Of a stretch of 64,000 nucleotides of DNA, positions 24,331-37,215 are shown piece by piece. The position numbers and the translations under genes were made by a program. The notes under the pieces were generated by a model, which worked only from the letters and a program-made list of their open reading frames with translations, was not told where the DNA came from and ran no database searches. Within the stretch, counting starts at the first letter, position 1; every line of letters begins with the position of its first letter. This DNA is from Lethocerus indicus (Eukaryota > Arthropoda > Insecta > Hemiptera > Belostomatidae): positions 2,048,925 to 2,112,924 of the forward strand of contig JACDQD010000003.1 of assembly GCA_019843655.1 (NCBI GenBank), written 5' to 3'.

Positions 24331-25487
24331 AGGTTTCAAGAAACACAAGTTATTTATAATTACTTCTCCCTCATAACCGGGCACGCGGATAGGGTGCTTT
24401 GCCCTCGGGGAAACGAGGGTAATTGCCCGTGACGAAGATTCGCGGGGTGAACCCAGCGGCAAGAATGAGTTCACGATGAAGAGGAATGAATTTATCAGAA
24501 GTTAAGGTTTAGAGGGCCAGTCGCCAGCCAGCATTGGCAGTAAAACTTTCACTCAGAAGAGAAACTTCCCATGTATCAATTAACTGTATACCAGTTATCC
24601 CTATATAAATAAATTCCCCCTAGTTTTCGAAAACGCTCAGTTCGCTGCTGCATCGCAGTATTGTTATCGGATTATAATTTGATCCGCGATGGGTTTTACC
24701 GATTTTCAATTTTTTCGGGAACCAATAATGCACCCTGTGAACCCTTGTGCACTTTCGGACGAAGCCTTTTGTAACCGACAGCGAAGTTCTTGTAGATTGG
24801 AGGCTGTTTGATCGTCCACCAACTTTCCGTTTCTGGAGTCTTCATAGCAGAATTGTGGGTGTGTCGTGCTCCCACTCCGGCCTCCGTTATCGGACAACAC
24901 TGTTGATTCCCCATCGACCCAACTAAGACTTTCGCCGTCACACTAACCGACATCGGGAACCCGAAACCGGTATAATAAAAGACCCGAACATCGAAGAAGA
25001 ATTATGTAAAATGAGAAATTAACCTACAGATGAAAGTTACGTTTTCGACTCCATCTAGTGATTATTCCCCGCTTTCTTTGTTTCTCCGGTCCGACACATT
25101 ATAAAAAAATTATAATTGGCGGAATTTATAAAAGAAACTTACTGAATGGAGACGTTAAATTACTGTTATATCGAAATTGGTTAAGTTGTGGCGCTCAGGA
25201 CCTCAGTTATATATTATAGTAATAATACTCCGTTATTCTCAACATAAAATGATCAAAAGTAACCCGGTCCAAAATTAAATGTACATTATCAAGTATTATA
25301 ATACACTTATTTATAGTTGCTTATTGTTAGGCAGCCGTCCGATCATATTATAAGGTCGCCATTCCAGTTTTATTGTTCTGCACTGAGTTTAGCGCAAGAA
25401 TTTATATTTTCGGGGGCAATTTCTAAAAGAAGCGTTGTATAAGAAGCGGAGGTGGCCCCGGGTGTTGTAGCGTGCCGCCGCTGTCGG

Positions 25488-25503
25488 AGGCCTAGCTAGG
25501 CCT
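25488..25503. repeat. Perfect 16 bp palindrome
   Basis: AGGCCTAGCTAGGCCT is its own reverse complement. It lies in a GC-rich patch upstream of C-rich DNA. It could be a dimeric factor site or chance. Confidence 0.6.
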
Positions 25504-27043
25504 AAATCAATAAAACAAACAAGGTTCTGGGCAAGACAAAGCGCCACCCCTCAACCCCCTCTGCCCCTCTGCGTAACACCCCGCCCCTGCCGCCCCCCGC
25601 TATCTCACAAATGACAATATTTGTCGGCGGTGAAAGAAAAAGCCTCTTCTTCGGTCCCTTTTAATAGTCCCCCTCCCCCGTCCACTATGTTTTTAAAGGT
25701 AGAAACCTTCCGCCCTCCCTCTTTATATTGTTCCGAATATATTTTTTCCCCTGCATTCCTGCTGTTTGATCGTAATTTTGTTTCGGTGTTGTTTGTCGTA
25801 TCGTCGTCATTTACGGCGTAGTTATTTTTTTACAATCGATCACAGAACATCGTAGGTCATTCTGAAATTTTTACTAATTCAGTTGAAATCAAATGAAATT
25901 TGATTTAAAAAATAGGCGTGCTCCCCAGCTAAAATTTTTATTATTTTAACTTTCCCACTGCCGTAACAATATTTTAATTAATTATGTCCTAAGGAATTAA
26001 CAACTATAGTAGGTAATTTAGATAAGGTTTAAAAGGTTTAGTCTCGAGACAGGATTGATGAACGCTTAAGACAGGGCGAAAGGTTTGACTAAAAAACTAA
26101 ATGCTCTCCTATACTGAACGGATCCCAACCATTTGAAGATTGTTATCGGTCGTGCCGACACTTTATTCAGTCGAGGTGAATCTTTTTTTTCGTTCTGCGG
26201 GTGCTGCGATTTTTAAATAATATCGATTACTCTTTTCTTTCTTTACCGAAATTGGATGGTGGGCGGGTAGAGCGGGAGAGCGAGAAAGCCGGAAAGTGGG
26301 CCTGTCGTTGGGAATACAAATGAAAGCTGACCCAGTTTTTTTCTTGCCCAGTGATCCCGGCCCATAATACCCGCTCCGGGGAGGGGATAAATACAGGAAA
26401 GGGGGAGAGCACAGGGAAAATTTCGTTTCCTGAAAACAACCCCTTTAAGGTATTTGTTTGGGGCCGACGCGCTTTGCGGTTTGCAATATCGAAGTGCGTC
26501 ACCACTCGTTCGTTTGATCCCGAGATGGACATCGATGTAGTCCGTGTTTTTTCTTCACTTCATTCACTCGTTTCGTTACCATTCATTTTACTTTCAATAG
26601 CCAACTACTGAACTTTATTGTACTATTTATTGAATGTTCTATAGAAATATAATATACACGAGTCATCGAAAAAGTTACGATGTTCCAATCGTGAAATGAC
26701 CTATTGAATTTCGGGAAAATGTAGTCATACCACTCGATACAGTGCTGTTCTGTTGTTTAAACGGTTTAAATGAGCAGTGATAAGGCACGGACCGATCCAT
26801 CAGAGTGCTACCCTGTGTAACAGATAACTCTTTATTAGCATTAAGTACCAAATTGAAACGAAACAATTAATAGAACAGTTTTGGGGGGTGGCCTATGATT
26901 TATGCGATTTATTAATTAATTCATTCGTTAGATTGTTTGGCAACAATTGTTATCACGATTGTAATTCAGTATTGCCAGACGTTGTACACTTCATTATCCT
27001 CTCGGACATTTGAAAGCACTGAAACAGCCTGAGTTGAAAAAAA

Positions 27044-27080
27044 CCCCGGATCCAAACCGTAAATCTGAATGGATCCGGGG
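27044..27080. repeat. Perfect hairpin, CCCCGGATCC arms
   Basis: CCCCGGATCC at 27044-27053 and GGATCCGGGG at 27071-27080 are perfect inverted repeats around a 17 nt AT-rich loop; the next base pair (A-T) also matches. No coding context. Confidence 0.7.
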
Positions 27081-28734
27081 TGAAACAAAAAACCGTTCCC
27101 GCATATTTTCCGCGCTATTCCTCTCAATCTTCTTCATCCTCTTGTCTCATCGTATGGAGAGTTCATAACAAAAAGCCGCTATCTTGATGCCTAGCCATCA
27201 TCTTTGAATTTTCCTACCCAACAGGAATAGAAGATATCTAAAACGATCTTTCAGATAAAAACAAACAGGATAAAGGACTCGCTAGGACATTAATGCGGAA
27301 TAATAAAATTCCTAACAGGATAGAAAACTAAACAAAAACTCAGAGAATGATCACTGAAAATATTTCTATTTCGTAACAGTGTAGCCACTGGCGTGAGGAA
27401 TGTAATTTTCAGATTTATAGTTACATTATGTAGGTACATTGTCAGTGAGAAAATAGTCGGTTTTATTCTTAAAATATTGCTTACGTACTCTGATGTACTA
27501 AGGGACGATCAAATACCTTGAAGAAAAAATGGACCGAAGTATTATTGTCTTACAGTCTGATTTTCCATACTGTTTGCCGAATGAAAGCTATTTTTGCTAC
27601 GGGTTGCATTGGTCTGGAATAAAAGTAATTTTTCTCCAGGCTTTACAATATGCAATGTGCCGCTCTGTTTAGTCTTCCTCCGGCTGCTTTCATACAGAAC
27701 AAGTGACAATATTCTGTCATTCATTTTCACCCCGCCGGACTGTCTAAAGCGTTCATTAGTTCATCATTAGCGTTCAACTGTGTAATTCGCGGTCGGAAAT
27801 GTAATGATCGTGCAGGTTTTTCCGAGGCAGTTGGCAATTTACACTCACTGTGAAAAACTCAGTCCTTTATACTACTTATCAGTCCTTTTTTATTCTCTCT
27901 TTATACCCGAATAACAGTTGAATGTACTAAGCTTTACATGCTTACCAGAGGTGTGTAACTTAACGGTTAACTCCCAGCATATTCAGAACTACGGTAAGGT
28001 GTAAGCATATGTCACGAATTTCATGGAGTTTTTATCTCAGCACTAAATATAATTTCGAACTATACAGTTCTCTCGGTTAGATTTAATAATTACAACGCCA
28101 AATCCATAAACATAGTGGTAAATATGTTTTATTGAACATGGTGGTACAAGTTTACAATGGGAATAAATCCTGGATCGGGTCTATTGCAAACGTATCACTA
28201 AATTGCAATTGTGTTACTGTAATGTTGAGAACAAGGGCATAGGTTTTCTCCAAAGCAGTTTCAAGAGCACAGGCTTCGAGACAAATGGGAAGGGAAAATT
28301 CCAAGTGCTAGTGCCTAGTGTCATTCTACGAAATACAGGTTTTAGTTTCCAAATTTGATTCGCGATATAATCGGAAGCAAAAGGAAGAAGTGGGCTTCAA
28401 CACGAACGTTAATAACGGGTAGAAATTCGCGGGGTCGGCGAGGCGTGCCCGGGGGCCATAAGGTCGTGGAAAAGCCCCGAGCAAAAGTTTTACAACAGTT
28501 TTCCTACCGGCTAAAAAGTAAAATATGTAGAGTAAACGGGGTGCACCCCGCGCCCCCGTTACAACCCCCACGCCGTACCCAATCTTAACAAGCTCCGCAT
28601 TCGCTTTTAATGTGGCATCGATCAATTTCTGGGGGGCGAGGGGGTGGGGGGTGGGTGGCCCGGGGGCCGACGAAAATGTAGGCGGAGAGAGGGAGCCGGT
28701 GAGCGTGATCAATACACGGGATAGAAATACAGGC

Positions 28735-28882
28735 GGAGAAGAGAGGGAGAGGGAGAGGGAGGAGTGAGCGCCGCGGGTCAAGGTGCGTGTGCCGGATGAG
28801 GAGGGAGTGAGAGGCGGAGGGAGAGGAGAGAGCGAGAGGGAGAGAGAGAGGGTGGGTGAGAGAGGGAGAGGGAGCGAGCAGA
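28735..28882. repeat. Long purine (GA/GGGA) tract
   Basis: About 150 bases are almost all A or G on the plus strand, with GAGAGGGAG units and only a few T or C interruptions. It directly precedes CAGGTG at 28918. Such tracts can form triplex DNA and in arthropods GAGAG is the GAGA-factor word. Either role is inference. Confidence 0.75.
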
Positions 28883-31229
28883 ACCGGGCGGGTTATTGGG
28901 TGGTAGGTGATCCTGCGCAGGTGTCGGCCTATCAGAGGCGGCCAACCCCCCTCGCCGACCACCCCACCACACCCACCTGTTCACTTCACCTTCACCTTCG
29001 CCGATCATTATTACACGAAAATACGTGCGAAATGTACGAACGCTAAACAAATACCGGGCGCGGGGCGCCGCCCCCCGCGTTCTACGGCAATGCGGTAATG
29101 AGGCCATTTTGGTAATTCTTACCCCTCCTTCCGACCCCCCCCCTCTTCGACTCTCAGAAAGAAAGGTAATACGAAGCCGGGGTTATGCAAATAGTGAGAA
29201 CGCTTTCGTTAGCGTCGAAAAAGAAAAAAAAATAGGAGAATATGCGCTCGGGGGACGACAAAATTTGAAATTTATAATCGAAAGAATCCGGATTGTACAC
29301 AGATTGGAGGTAAAGAACTGCGAAAAATAAATAACAATGAAACAGAAACTACACAGAACTAAAATATGGATCTATTTCGCACTTTTTCCATTTGTTTGAC
29401 TCGTTACTGTCGTGTAATAAATTATTTAGGTTGATTATAGATAGACCTGGGCGGTTCGGATGGAGCGCTTGGGATGGCTAATTGCGTATTAAGCGTATTA
29501 TCGTAAATCTTTTCTATATTACTGTAACTACAAATAAATGAGAATTTTGAAACAGCGTTTTGTGTACGTTTTAGTACTATCTGTTATTGAAGATTAACCG
29601 GGGTTGACGGTTGTAGGGAAACACGGGCGGGTGAACCGGGCCCATGCATAGCTAATATATTCGGGAGGCCACCTACCCCTCCCCTCCCTTTCCCTCCTAA
29701 CTTATTCTGCAGGGGCGGCGGGGGTGGTTCCTCACCCGTCACAACGTCTCCTTCCCCCAGCATCCGAATATGTCTTATGATTTTAGTTGTTAACTGTTCG
29801 AGCGTTCAATTCCCAGTATAATCGGTGCTTAGGTTTTCATCGCTGTGGGGGGATTTTTTTTTTTTATTGCACTATCGGTTTTTCAGTCCCGGTGATGAAA
29901 GTCGAGGAGGAAAATTCACTTTTACAACTTGAAATAAAAGTCGTTCGACTTCAAAGATTTATCTGCCATCCGTCAATAGCCCATAAAATTCCTTTTAAAC
30001 GCGGCGTTTGGAGTGAAATATTTCCTGAGTGACTCGAGACTGCGTCCGTCAAATAAATAAACCGTTGTTAAAAGGTTTAACGTTTTTTTTTTATGGAATG
30101 CGGATCTATACGTTGTAAACGCTTATTTGCCCCGTGTAATTTGATGTTTGCAGCTTCTTTTTTTACAACATATTCTATTTCTAGCTGAGTGTATGGCAGG
30201 TTTGTACGTCTCTAAAAGTGTCTTTGAAGGACACATTCCCGTATATGCTATATGAGGAACAATCTCATTGCAAGAAAGTAGCAAGTGGTAACAATGGTCG
30301 CGAAGGACAAATATAGGAAGAATTGAACAAACAGCTGGACCTTGCATCGGACGGGGCTTTGTCGCGCCCTAAAATTATATTGAATTGTATTATACGAAAA
30401 AAGAAATTATCTCCTTTCCGATTCACAAGGCTGTCGAGTGCACGTCCGAGAGTAATGGAGGAGAGGTCGTGAAAATAAAAAGAAATGAAAATTAAAAGAA
30501 AAAAAAAGGTAGGCTTATAAATAACCTTCAAGAAAAGTTGGTGAGCGGAGATGGAAGAGGTCGAAGATAGCAGCCGAGCGGGGGGCCTCTCAACAATCAT
30601 CTCTTATTTATATCCGTTTGATTTTCCAATCTTTTTCTTCTTACTGCACGCCCCTTTAACCTTGTCCAATTTTATCACGTTCTTCTTTCACCAGTAACAA
30701 TTCCTAGGATTTGGTTTATTGTCGACGGTTTGTTTTGGATAAGTGTATTTTCCCTCTTTTTTCGCGCTTTATCCTATACGATTTTATATTTTATTTATGT
30801 TATCTTCTAATATATAAAGAAATTACCTGTTCATTCTGTATTCTTGTCAGCATGAGTGCTTTCAATACTGCCTGGCGACTGGTTGCTTAACCTTCAGTTC
30901 TTAATCGCGGGCTCATTTTTGCCGTTGGTTTTCTCCCGCGAAATAACGGGTACGAAAAGAAGATGATTAAAATTAATAAATCGGGATTGTACTGGAGGAG
31001 TAAGCGTAAACCATCGGATTTGTATCGTCCTTTCACCGCGTTACGGTTCCGTATTCGTACCTGCGCCTGCTCCCGGAGCAGGTTGGATGAAAGAGACGGG
31101 GCATATTGCAGTGTGGACGGGTCGATAGGGTAGATTTTCAATGGCGGAACTGTAAGATGTATGGGGCGGGGGCGGCGGCCGGGGGTTGGTTAAGGTGTGA
31201 CTGAGGGTGGAGGGTGGAGGGCTTCAGGG

Positions 31230-31370
31230 TTTAGGGCGCAGGTACGGGCCAGGTGGGAGCAGGCGCAGGTAGGTGGCAGGTGTGGGCACAGAGCAGGCGC
31301 AGGTAGAACTCAGGTAGGAGGGGGGCAGCCCTACGCCCAATCATCCCTTCATCCGACCACCCACCTGTCC
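31230..31370 (+). promoter_or_regulatory. CAGGTAG/CAGGTG cluster with 15 bp direct repeat
   Basis: GAGCAGGCGCAGGTA occurs at 31257-31271 and again at 31291-31305 (34 bp apart). CAGGTAG lies at 31266, 31300 and 31311, and CAGGTG at 31250 and 31277, with CACCTG at 31362. CAGGTAG is the TAGteam word bound by Zelda in insects. Whether this animal uses it is unknown. The tandem duplication could by itself explain part of the clustering. Confidence 0.35.
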
Positions 31371-32435
31371 ACGCCCACTACCCCTTCTCAATTCTCATCC
31401 ACCAACCTTATGGACCACCCCCCTCCATAGTATCATTTTTAATAATTCCAAAGTTATTTGAGGTCCCCTCAATCACCAATAAGTACCTTAAATTATTTTA
31501 TTTTGAAAATTCGGGGTACGAACTGCGATAAAAGCTAGGTTAGAAATGCGCAGCATTCTTCTTCATTTCGTATCGTCTTAATTTTCTTATTTTTGTTAGG
31601 TGTTCTGTTTTCTGCGAGAATATATTAGCTCTCGTCTAGCCAAATAATGTTGCTTGATTACATCTAGCGGAACCCCGCTGGTAATATTAGTCGCGCTACT
31701 TTTATTTCATAAATTACTGCATGTAAAAAAAATAGATGTTACTGTAGAAATTTCTGAAATACCCTATCTTCCAGTTCAATTTATCGTTATCGGGTCATTA
31801 ATTATTTTGGAATATATTAAATAGTAACATATGTCCAGTATAGAACATTATTTACATTTTAGAAGCTGGCCCGATGTCTTTAACTTGTACAATTATACTT
31901 TCACAATGGGTAGGGTAACTTGAAATTATTTTAGACGAAGATATCCAAATTATTGCCTGGGCATTTGTGTAGGCATTATTGTCTGCGTGTTATATGATTA
32001 TAACACTTGTAAACGTATAGTTTACCAGTATTTGATTTGTAAAACACTCGGGAATACATCTGGACCAAAATTTCATGTTGTTGCGGTGTGTCTGTTATAG
32101 CGCGGGTCCAGTATATTATTAAGGGGCCTTGTCCGAGACCCGGTCGACGTCGGTTAGTAACGTTGGAAGGCGCCATCTATCCTCTCTCACTTCCTCCCGG
32201 TTTTATTGACTTCCGGTCCATATTTCACCGCTTTTTGTCAAAACGGAACCTCAATAATTGCTCGCGCTGCTTATTATTTTCTGCCCGTGTTTTGAACGTA
32301 ACTTGATGAATATCTATTTATTTCCCCAGAGGACACCAAAGGTCGGTTTCCTATTTTGATATGGATATTTCGAAAGGAAAATACCGGTATGATTATATAT
32401 TGAAGTAAATTTTGTTCACTGTTACTATATTCGCC

Positions 32436-32468
32436 GTAATAACAATTTGTTTCATGTTTCAGGTATGT
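32436..32468 (+). promoter_or_regulatory. Candidate recursive (ratchet) splice site
   Basis: A pyrimidine-rich run (TTTGTTTCATGTTTCAG) ends at 32462 and is followed at once by GTATGT at 32463-32468, so a good acceptor abuts a good donor with a zero-length exon between. GTAATAAC at 32436-32443 is a plausible branch-point region. In insects such CAG|GT junctions are used to remove very long introns stepwise. It lies on the same strand as the 228 nt exon, about 22 kb upstream. Use is inferred, not shown. Confidence 0.45.
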
Positions 32469-33640
32469 TGCTTCCGGCTCTGATTAAAAATGCGATCGCA
32501 GACTACCCCCGCCGATCGGCAAGTACAAATTGTTATTAATTTTTTGCTCAGTAATCAGATATTGAAACGATAACACGTTACAAAATGGTGTTTACATAAC
32601 CTTCAATATCATGTCGATTAATATAAATGAGGCGAGATTCGGATATATTAAACTTTTCTGAAGACATAACTGATTCTGAATCGATGTTCTTCTCCCTTAG
32701 CTCCTCTAGTAGTTTTTTTTATCTCGCTCTTTAAAGTCGAGTTTTTATTCTTAACATTATTACGAGTATTTGCTTTGATTGTTAAATGTTTAATTCCAGT
32801 CTCCTGTATCCATTGAAAACGCCTAGAATGCAGTTCAGGAATTATAGTTATTTATTTTTTGCTATTACTTCCAGGAAAAAATAGTCGTATAGACTACAGA
32901 GTAATTTCATTCGCACTTTGCAATATTATTTGTCGCAATTTGTCTCTCGATTTGAGGGGACCAAAAAAAAATGTGTACATCGTTATTCACCCGCTCCCCT
33001 AAGAGTACACCGAGGACAAGATGGAGTGGTCTACTTATAAGTTATCTATTTATTCAACAAGTTTTAACAACTTCGGTTTATCGATTTACACAGTGGCCCG
33101 GTTTAGTATGCGACAGGAGAAGTTTTCCTTTATACTACTTGTTTAAACGTCATTTATCATTTATTTATACCGCCCCCACTCGGCTTACAAACTGACCGTG
33201 TTCATAACATACGACTACTGTCGCTTGCAATTTCGATTTCTCTAGTAAGCAATTACAAACCTCAGTCTGGTGTCCTTTAATCTGCCTTAAAGATAGAAGT
33301 GATAGAAACATTATACTTTCAATCATTTACTACATACATAGGAGCAATTTAGGCAAGGAGGAGGTTAGCGGAATGGTCTCTTGTATATATGTTTTAAACA
33401 CCTATTAACGTCTTATATCACACATTTCTTAAAATTAATATTTATGATTATTGTTGCAATACGTTTAATAATCTGACGTCCATGCTTTTGTCAGTATTAC
33501 TTGAGATGTCACGGTAGGGGAAGATTGAGTTACATTCTCAAAAAATTATAGGTTTCATTGTAAGATCCGACTTAGTATTTAAACTTTATTATTTTAATTA
33601 TGGTTTTCATAATTCCACATTATACTGGTAGTTGCAAACA

Positions 33641-33654
33641 AACCCCTAGGGGTT
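33641..33654. repeat. Perfect 14 bp palindrome
   Basis: AACCCCTAGGGGTT reads the same on both strands. No flanking gene is visible. Confidence 0.55.
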
Positions 33655-36600
33655 GAAGGCCACTTCGGCGTAATGCCATTAGTTAGGGTAAACCTCTCTG
33701 CTGTTAATTCGAGGCTAAAATTGCCTCGGGAGATATCGATCGGAGGGAGTTAGTATATCGGGTAGTGTGCGGCCGGTATTGGTCGATGGCCGGGGGTGGA
33801 GTGAGGAGAAGGGAAGACGTATAAGTTTTATGGGGTAGTAGTTGTCTTGCCGGCCCAGTAGTCACTCGCCGAGAGTTTACGAGCCCGAATGTACATAACC
33901 TGTATCGGCGCCCATCAATCTGCCGGCAGTTAATCTTCCCTATCTGCCTACGGCGCTATCTCGGCCGGTGCCACAGACGCTCTGCCTCTGCCCGGTGAGA
34001 ACGCTCCCCGGGGAGAGATGCCTCCCGGACACACAATCTTCCCTCACCGCTCCCTCAATTACTTTTATATACCCGCCAGTATCTTGATATAATGCGTTCC
34101 GATAATGCCCGGCGAGTTTTCAGATATTTCCCAGTCTCTACTATCCGTAGATAGTAATAATCACTCGTCCGATTTCACCGTTCACCACGATCTCGACCTG
34201 CCGACAGTTGACGAAGTCATAAAATAGCGGGGTCCTAATGTGTCATTCCCGCGTCTCACTACTCGTCCTAATTCACTCGTCGAATCCCTGCGCTCTGTTA
34301 CCCGACTGTTATTCCCTCTCCACCACGGCCTAATAAACGCCACTGGCCTTCTGTAGCATCACTACCGGGTGGCTTCATTATCCGGAGAAGCTTATTCGAC
34401 GCCATCCCTCAAACCCCCCCCCTATTGCGGATATTATATGTAAACATTTCCGTCGGAATTCCGCATAAATTAACGATATCTTTTTTGCGCGGTGAGTCAC
34501 CGTCCTGCTGTGTGTAATTTGATTACGCCTTTATTTTCGTACTTACACTCTCTCCGTTTTCGAGGGACAAAAAAATCTCATTCCGTTTCATACTAATTAA
34601 TAAAAATCCCTCCGACCCGGTCGAGAAAATATCCCCGGGGTTATTCATTAAATTCTCGGCCGTCTCGGCATTACCATTTGTCCCGGGGATTAATGCCGGG
34701 GAAAGAAGGGTAGCGAAACGGGTTGGGGGGAATTCACCTTCTTGATTGCGGTCCACGCTTGATTTACTTTTAGATTAAAACATACGAGCCGACCTGGTAA
34801 TAAGAGAGGGAAAGAGTTAGAGGGAGGTCGGTCGGGAGAGATAGAGTGTGGGCGGCTGAACTGTAATGAATGCGTAACAGGTTATGTGGGCCATGACGAA
34901 TAATAGGGACACGCACACTGAGAGAGGGAGAGCCGGGTGGACACTGTCCCTATGATTAGCATATGAAGGAGGGTAAGCCAACCCCGCCCCCGCCCCCCAC
35001 CGCGGTGTTTTAATCAAGCCTCACTGGACCCCCCCCCCCTTCCAACTGGAGCGGGCAAACTTTTTAATTACAAACTTTCAAGTTGGTGCCGGGGCCCAGG
35101 GCGCTGTGTCCTCCACGGCGGCCCACAAAAGCACCGCCGGTTCCGTTTTCTCTCTTCTACTTCTCATTTACCGTCTGTAAACACCCGCTAACCTATTCCT
35201 CTTGAGGCTCGACTTTTGAAGTCTTACCGGCGCTATGAATTTTTGATTTTCGGCCCTCCCCGTGAAGGTAATTGGACTTGAGGGAGAACGCTCCCCCTCC
35301 ACCACTCGAATGTACCTCCTTTGCCTTTTTTTTCTCTGAGATGCGAGGTCAAATAACCGATCTTAATTAATATTTCTTTCCTCCTTTTGGTCCGACAATA
35401 AACCCGGTAATAATAAAAAAACTCTTCCGTCCGACTGAAAACATATGTAATGCTGTCGGAATCTAGACTATATATATATTCCCGTCGACTGACGGTGGGG
35501 AATCGACCCGGCCTCTTGACCTTGCGGAGGCGTTACTCCATCTTGCGTATGTCGCACAACTTGATACTGATTTTAAAATTGACCGTTTTCATTGTTCACT
35601 CAAAACAGAACACTAAATGTAGGATAAAGAGACGCTAAATAATAAAGAATAGGATAATAAAAGGTCGCGGTTTTTTAATCTGACTAGACAGAAATTATAT
35701 TCTAATCCTTGGGGTTAAGAGATAACCGCTAATTAAATTCTATTACATTATTGACCCTCGGGTCATTCCTTTATGGGGGAGGAAACTTAATTAATGAACC
35801 CTCTCTAACGCTTTCTGCATTAGGGAAATAGCGAATTGTGTGAGCTATTGTTGGACAGATGGTCGGTGGGGAGCCGGTCAGATGTGGGTCCTGTATTAGC
35901 ACCTCGGGGTTGAAAGTGCAGCCCCTATCCCTCGGATATTGCCATATTGCCGTACAACCTATCACGTACACGGCTCGTTAAACACCTAGATCATCTGTCT
36001 ATGTGTGTACATCCCGGCAAGTACAACTATTCCGGCCAGTGTACATGCAACCCGGACTTTCCGGCCGTTAATTCTCGTATTTACGAATGATTTATTTCTG
36101 GAAATATTCTCAACTATGTCATGCAACTTTGTGTAACAGAACACTTAGATGTCGTTTTTCAATACGATAGGACAAAGATTCTACCACAAAAGGGTTATTG
36201 AATGTATTATTAAGGTTTAAAAAATATTATTTTAGTTCAATTTTATGGTTTCTTCGTAGAATTCATAATGCAACTCAAGATTTTGATATTTCCAGCTTGT
36301 ACGTTTTAGGAAAACAATAATCCATTGTTCCACGATCATATTTTTGTTTCCTACGCAGTTATTCATCTGATTTAACTTCAAATCTGCATATCAATATTCA
36401 TTCGAGAAAATATTGTACACCTTTTGTATAACTATGCGGGCGATTTATGTGCTTAATTTCGTGCATAACTTTTGACCCCTGGATTCAATTTCCTACGTCA
36501 GCCATTTAACTATCCGATGAACTGCAAATTTGAATTGAATCAACGACCGGACCTTCTTGTCAGTATTAATCAGAAAGTTTGCGATGGACCATTTACATAT

Positions 36601-37000
36601 CGTTAAACGCTTTTATATGCTGACGCGTTGAACGGATTTCATGTCGTTGCGGTTTGTATCGCGGCTTTTTCGAACAGTTTCAGACGGTGGATTAGGCGTG
36701 GGAAACCGTTTTGCGGTTTAACCTCGTTAGGGGTTAGCGACAATGATTATACTCCGTTTTGTAGTTAGTGGTGGCTCCTGTTTAAAATCCAGGTTAGTCT
36801 GACGGAAAACATTATAGAAGGAGGACGCTTTTAACATGGGGAGGAAGAGGTTGTATCGGGGCCGCCACGAGGGAATTACCGTCTGAGGGGGGAACGCTTT
36901 GTTTTTAAGTCGACAGAAAGGGGTAAGCCCCCTTCTCGGTTTTCCCATCTCGACTGGCTGCCTCTAATGTTATTATTAAATTAACGAAGAAATATAAAGC

Positions 37001-37041
37001 GGAAAGAGGAGGAGGAGGAGGAGGAATAGGAAGAGGAGGAT
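37001..37041. repeat. (GAG)n tract
   Basis: GGAGGAGGAGGAGG units, purine-only except for one T. Confidence 0.8.
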
Positions 37042-37174
37042 GAGCACGAGGTTTGAATGGGGCGAGGAATCAGCATCTTTTGACGCCCAGGGCCCGTCAA
37101 TAACGGTAATTAATTTTCCGTCCTCGTAATTTGTTTAAGACGCTCGTATACACAACGTTCTCCTCTGCAAGACC

Positions 37175-37215
37175 GAGAGAGAGAGAGAAAGAGAGGGAGA
37201 GGGATAGAGAGAGGT
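37175..37215. repeat. GA-rich tract
   Basis: GAGAGAGA with GGGA interruptions, 160 bp after the GAG tract at 37001. Confidence 0.8.

Larger units (their letters stand above)
24331..28620. other. Non-coding
   Basis: Only the two palindromic features at 25,488 and 27,044 stand out. No supported gene. Confidence 0.6.

Noticed and set aside
35495..35515. GGGTCGATTCC-like string on the minus strand, possible Pol III B-box
   Set aside because: The T-stem geometry is wrong and no A-box or anticodon stem of the right size is found.
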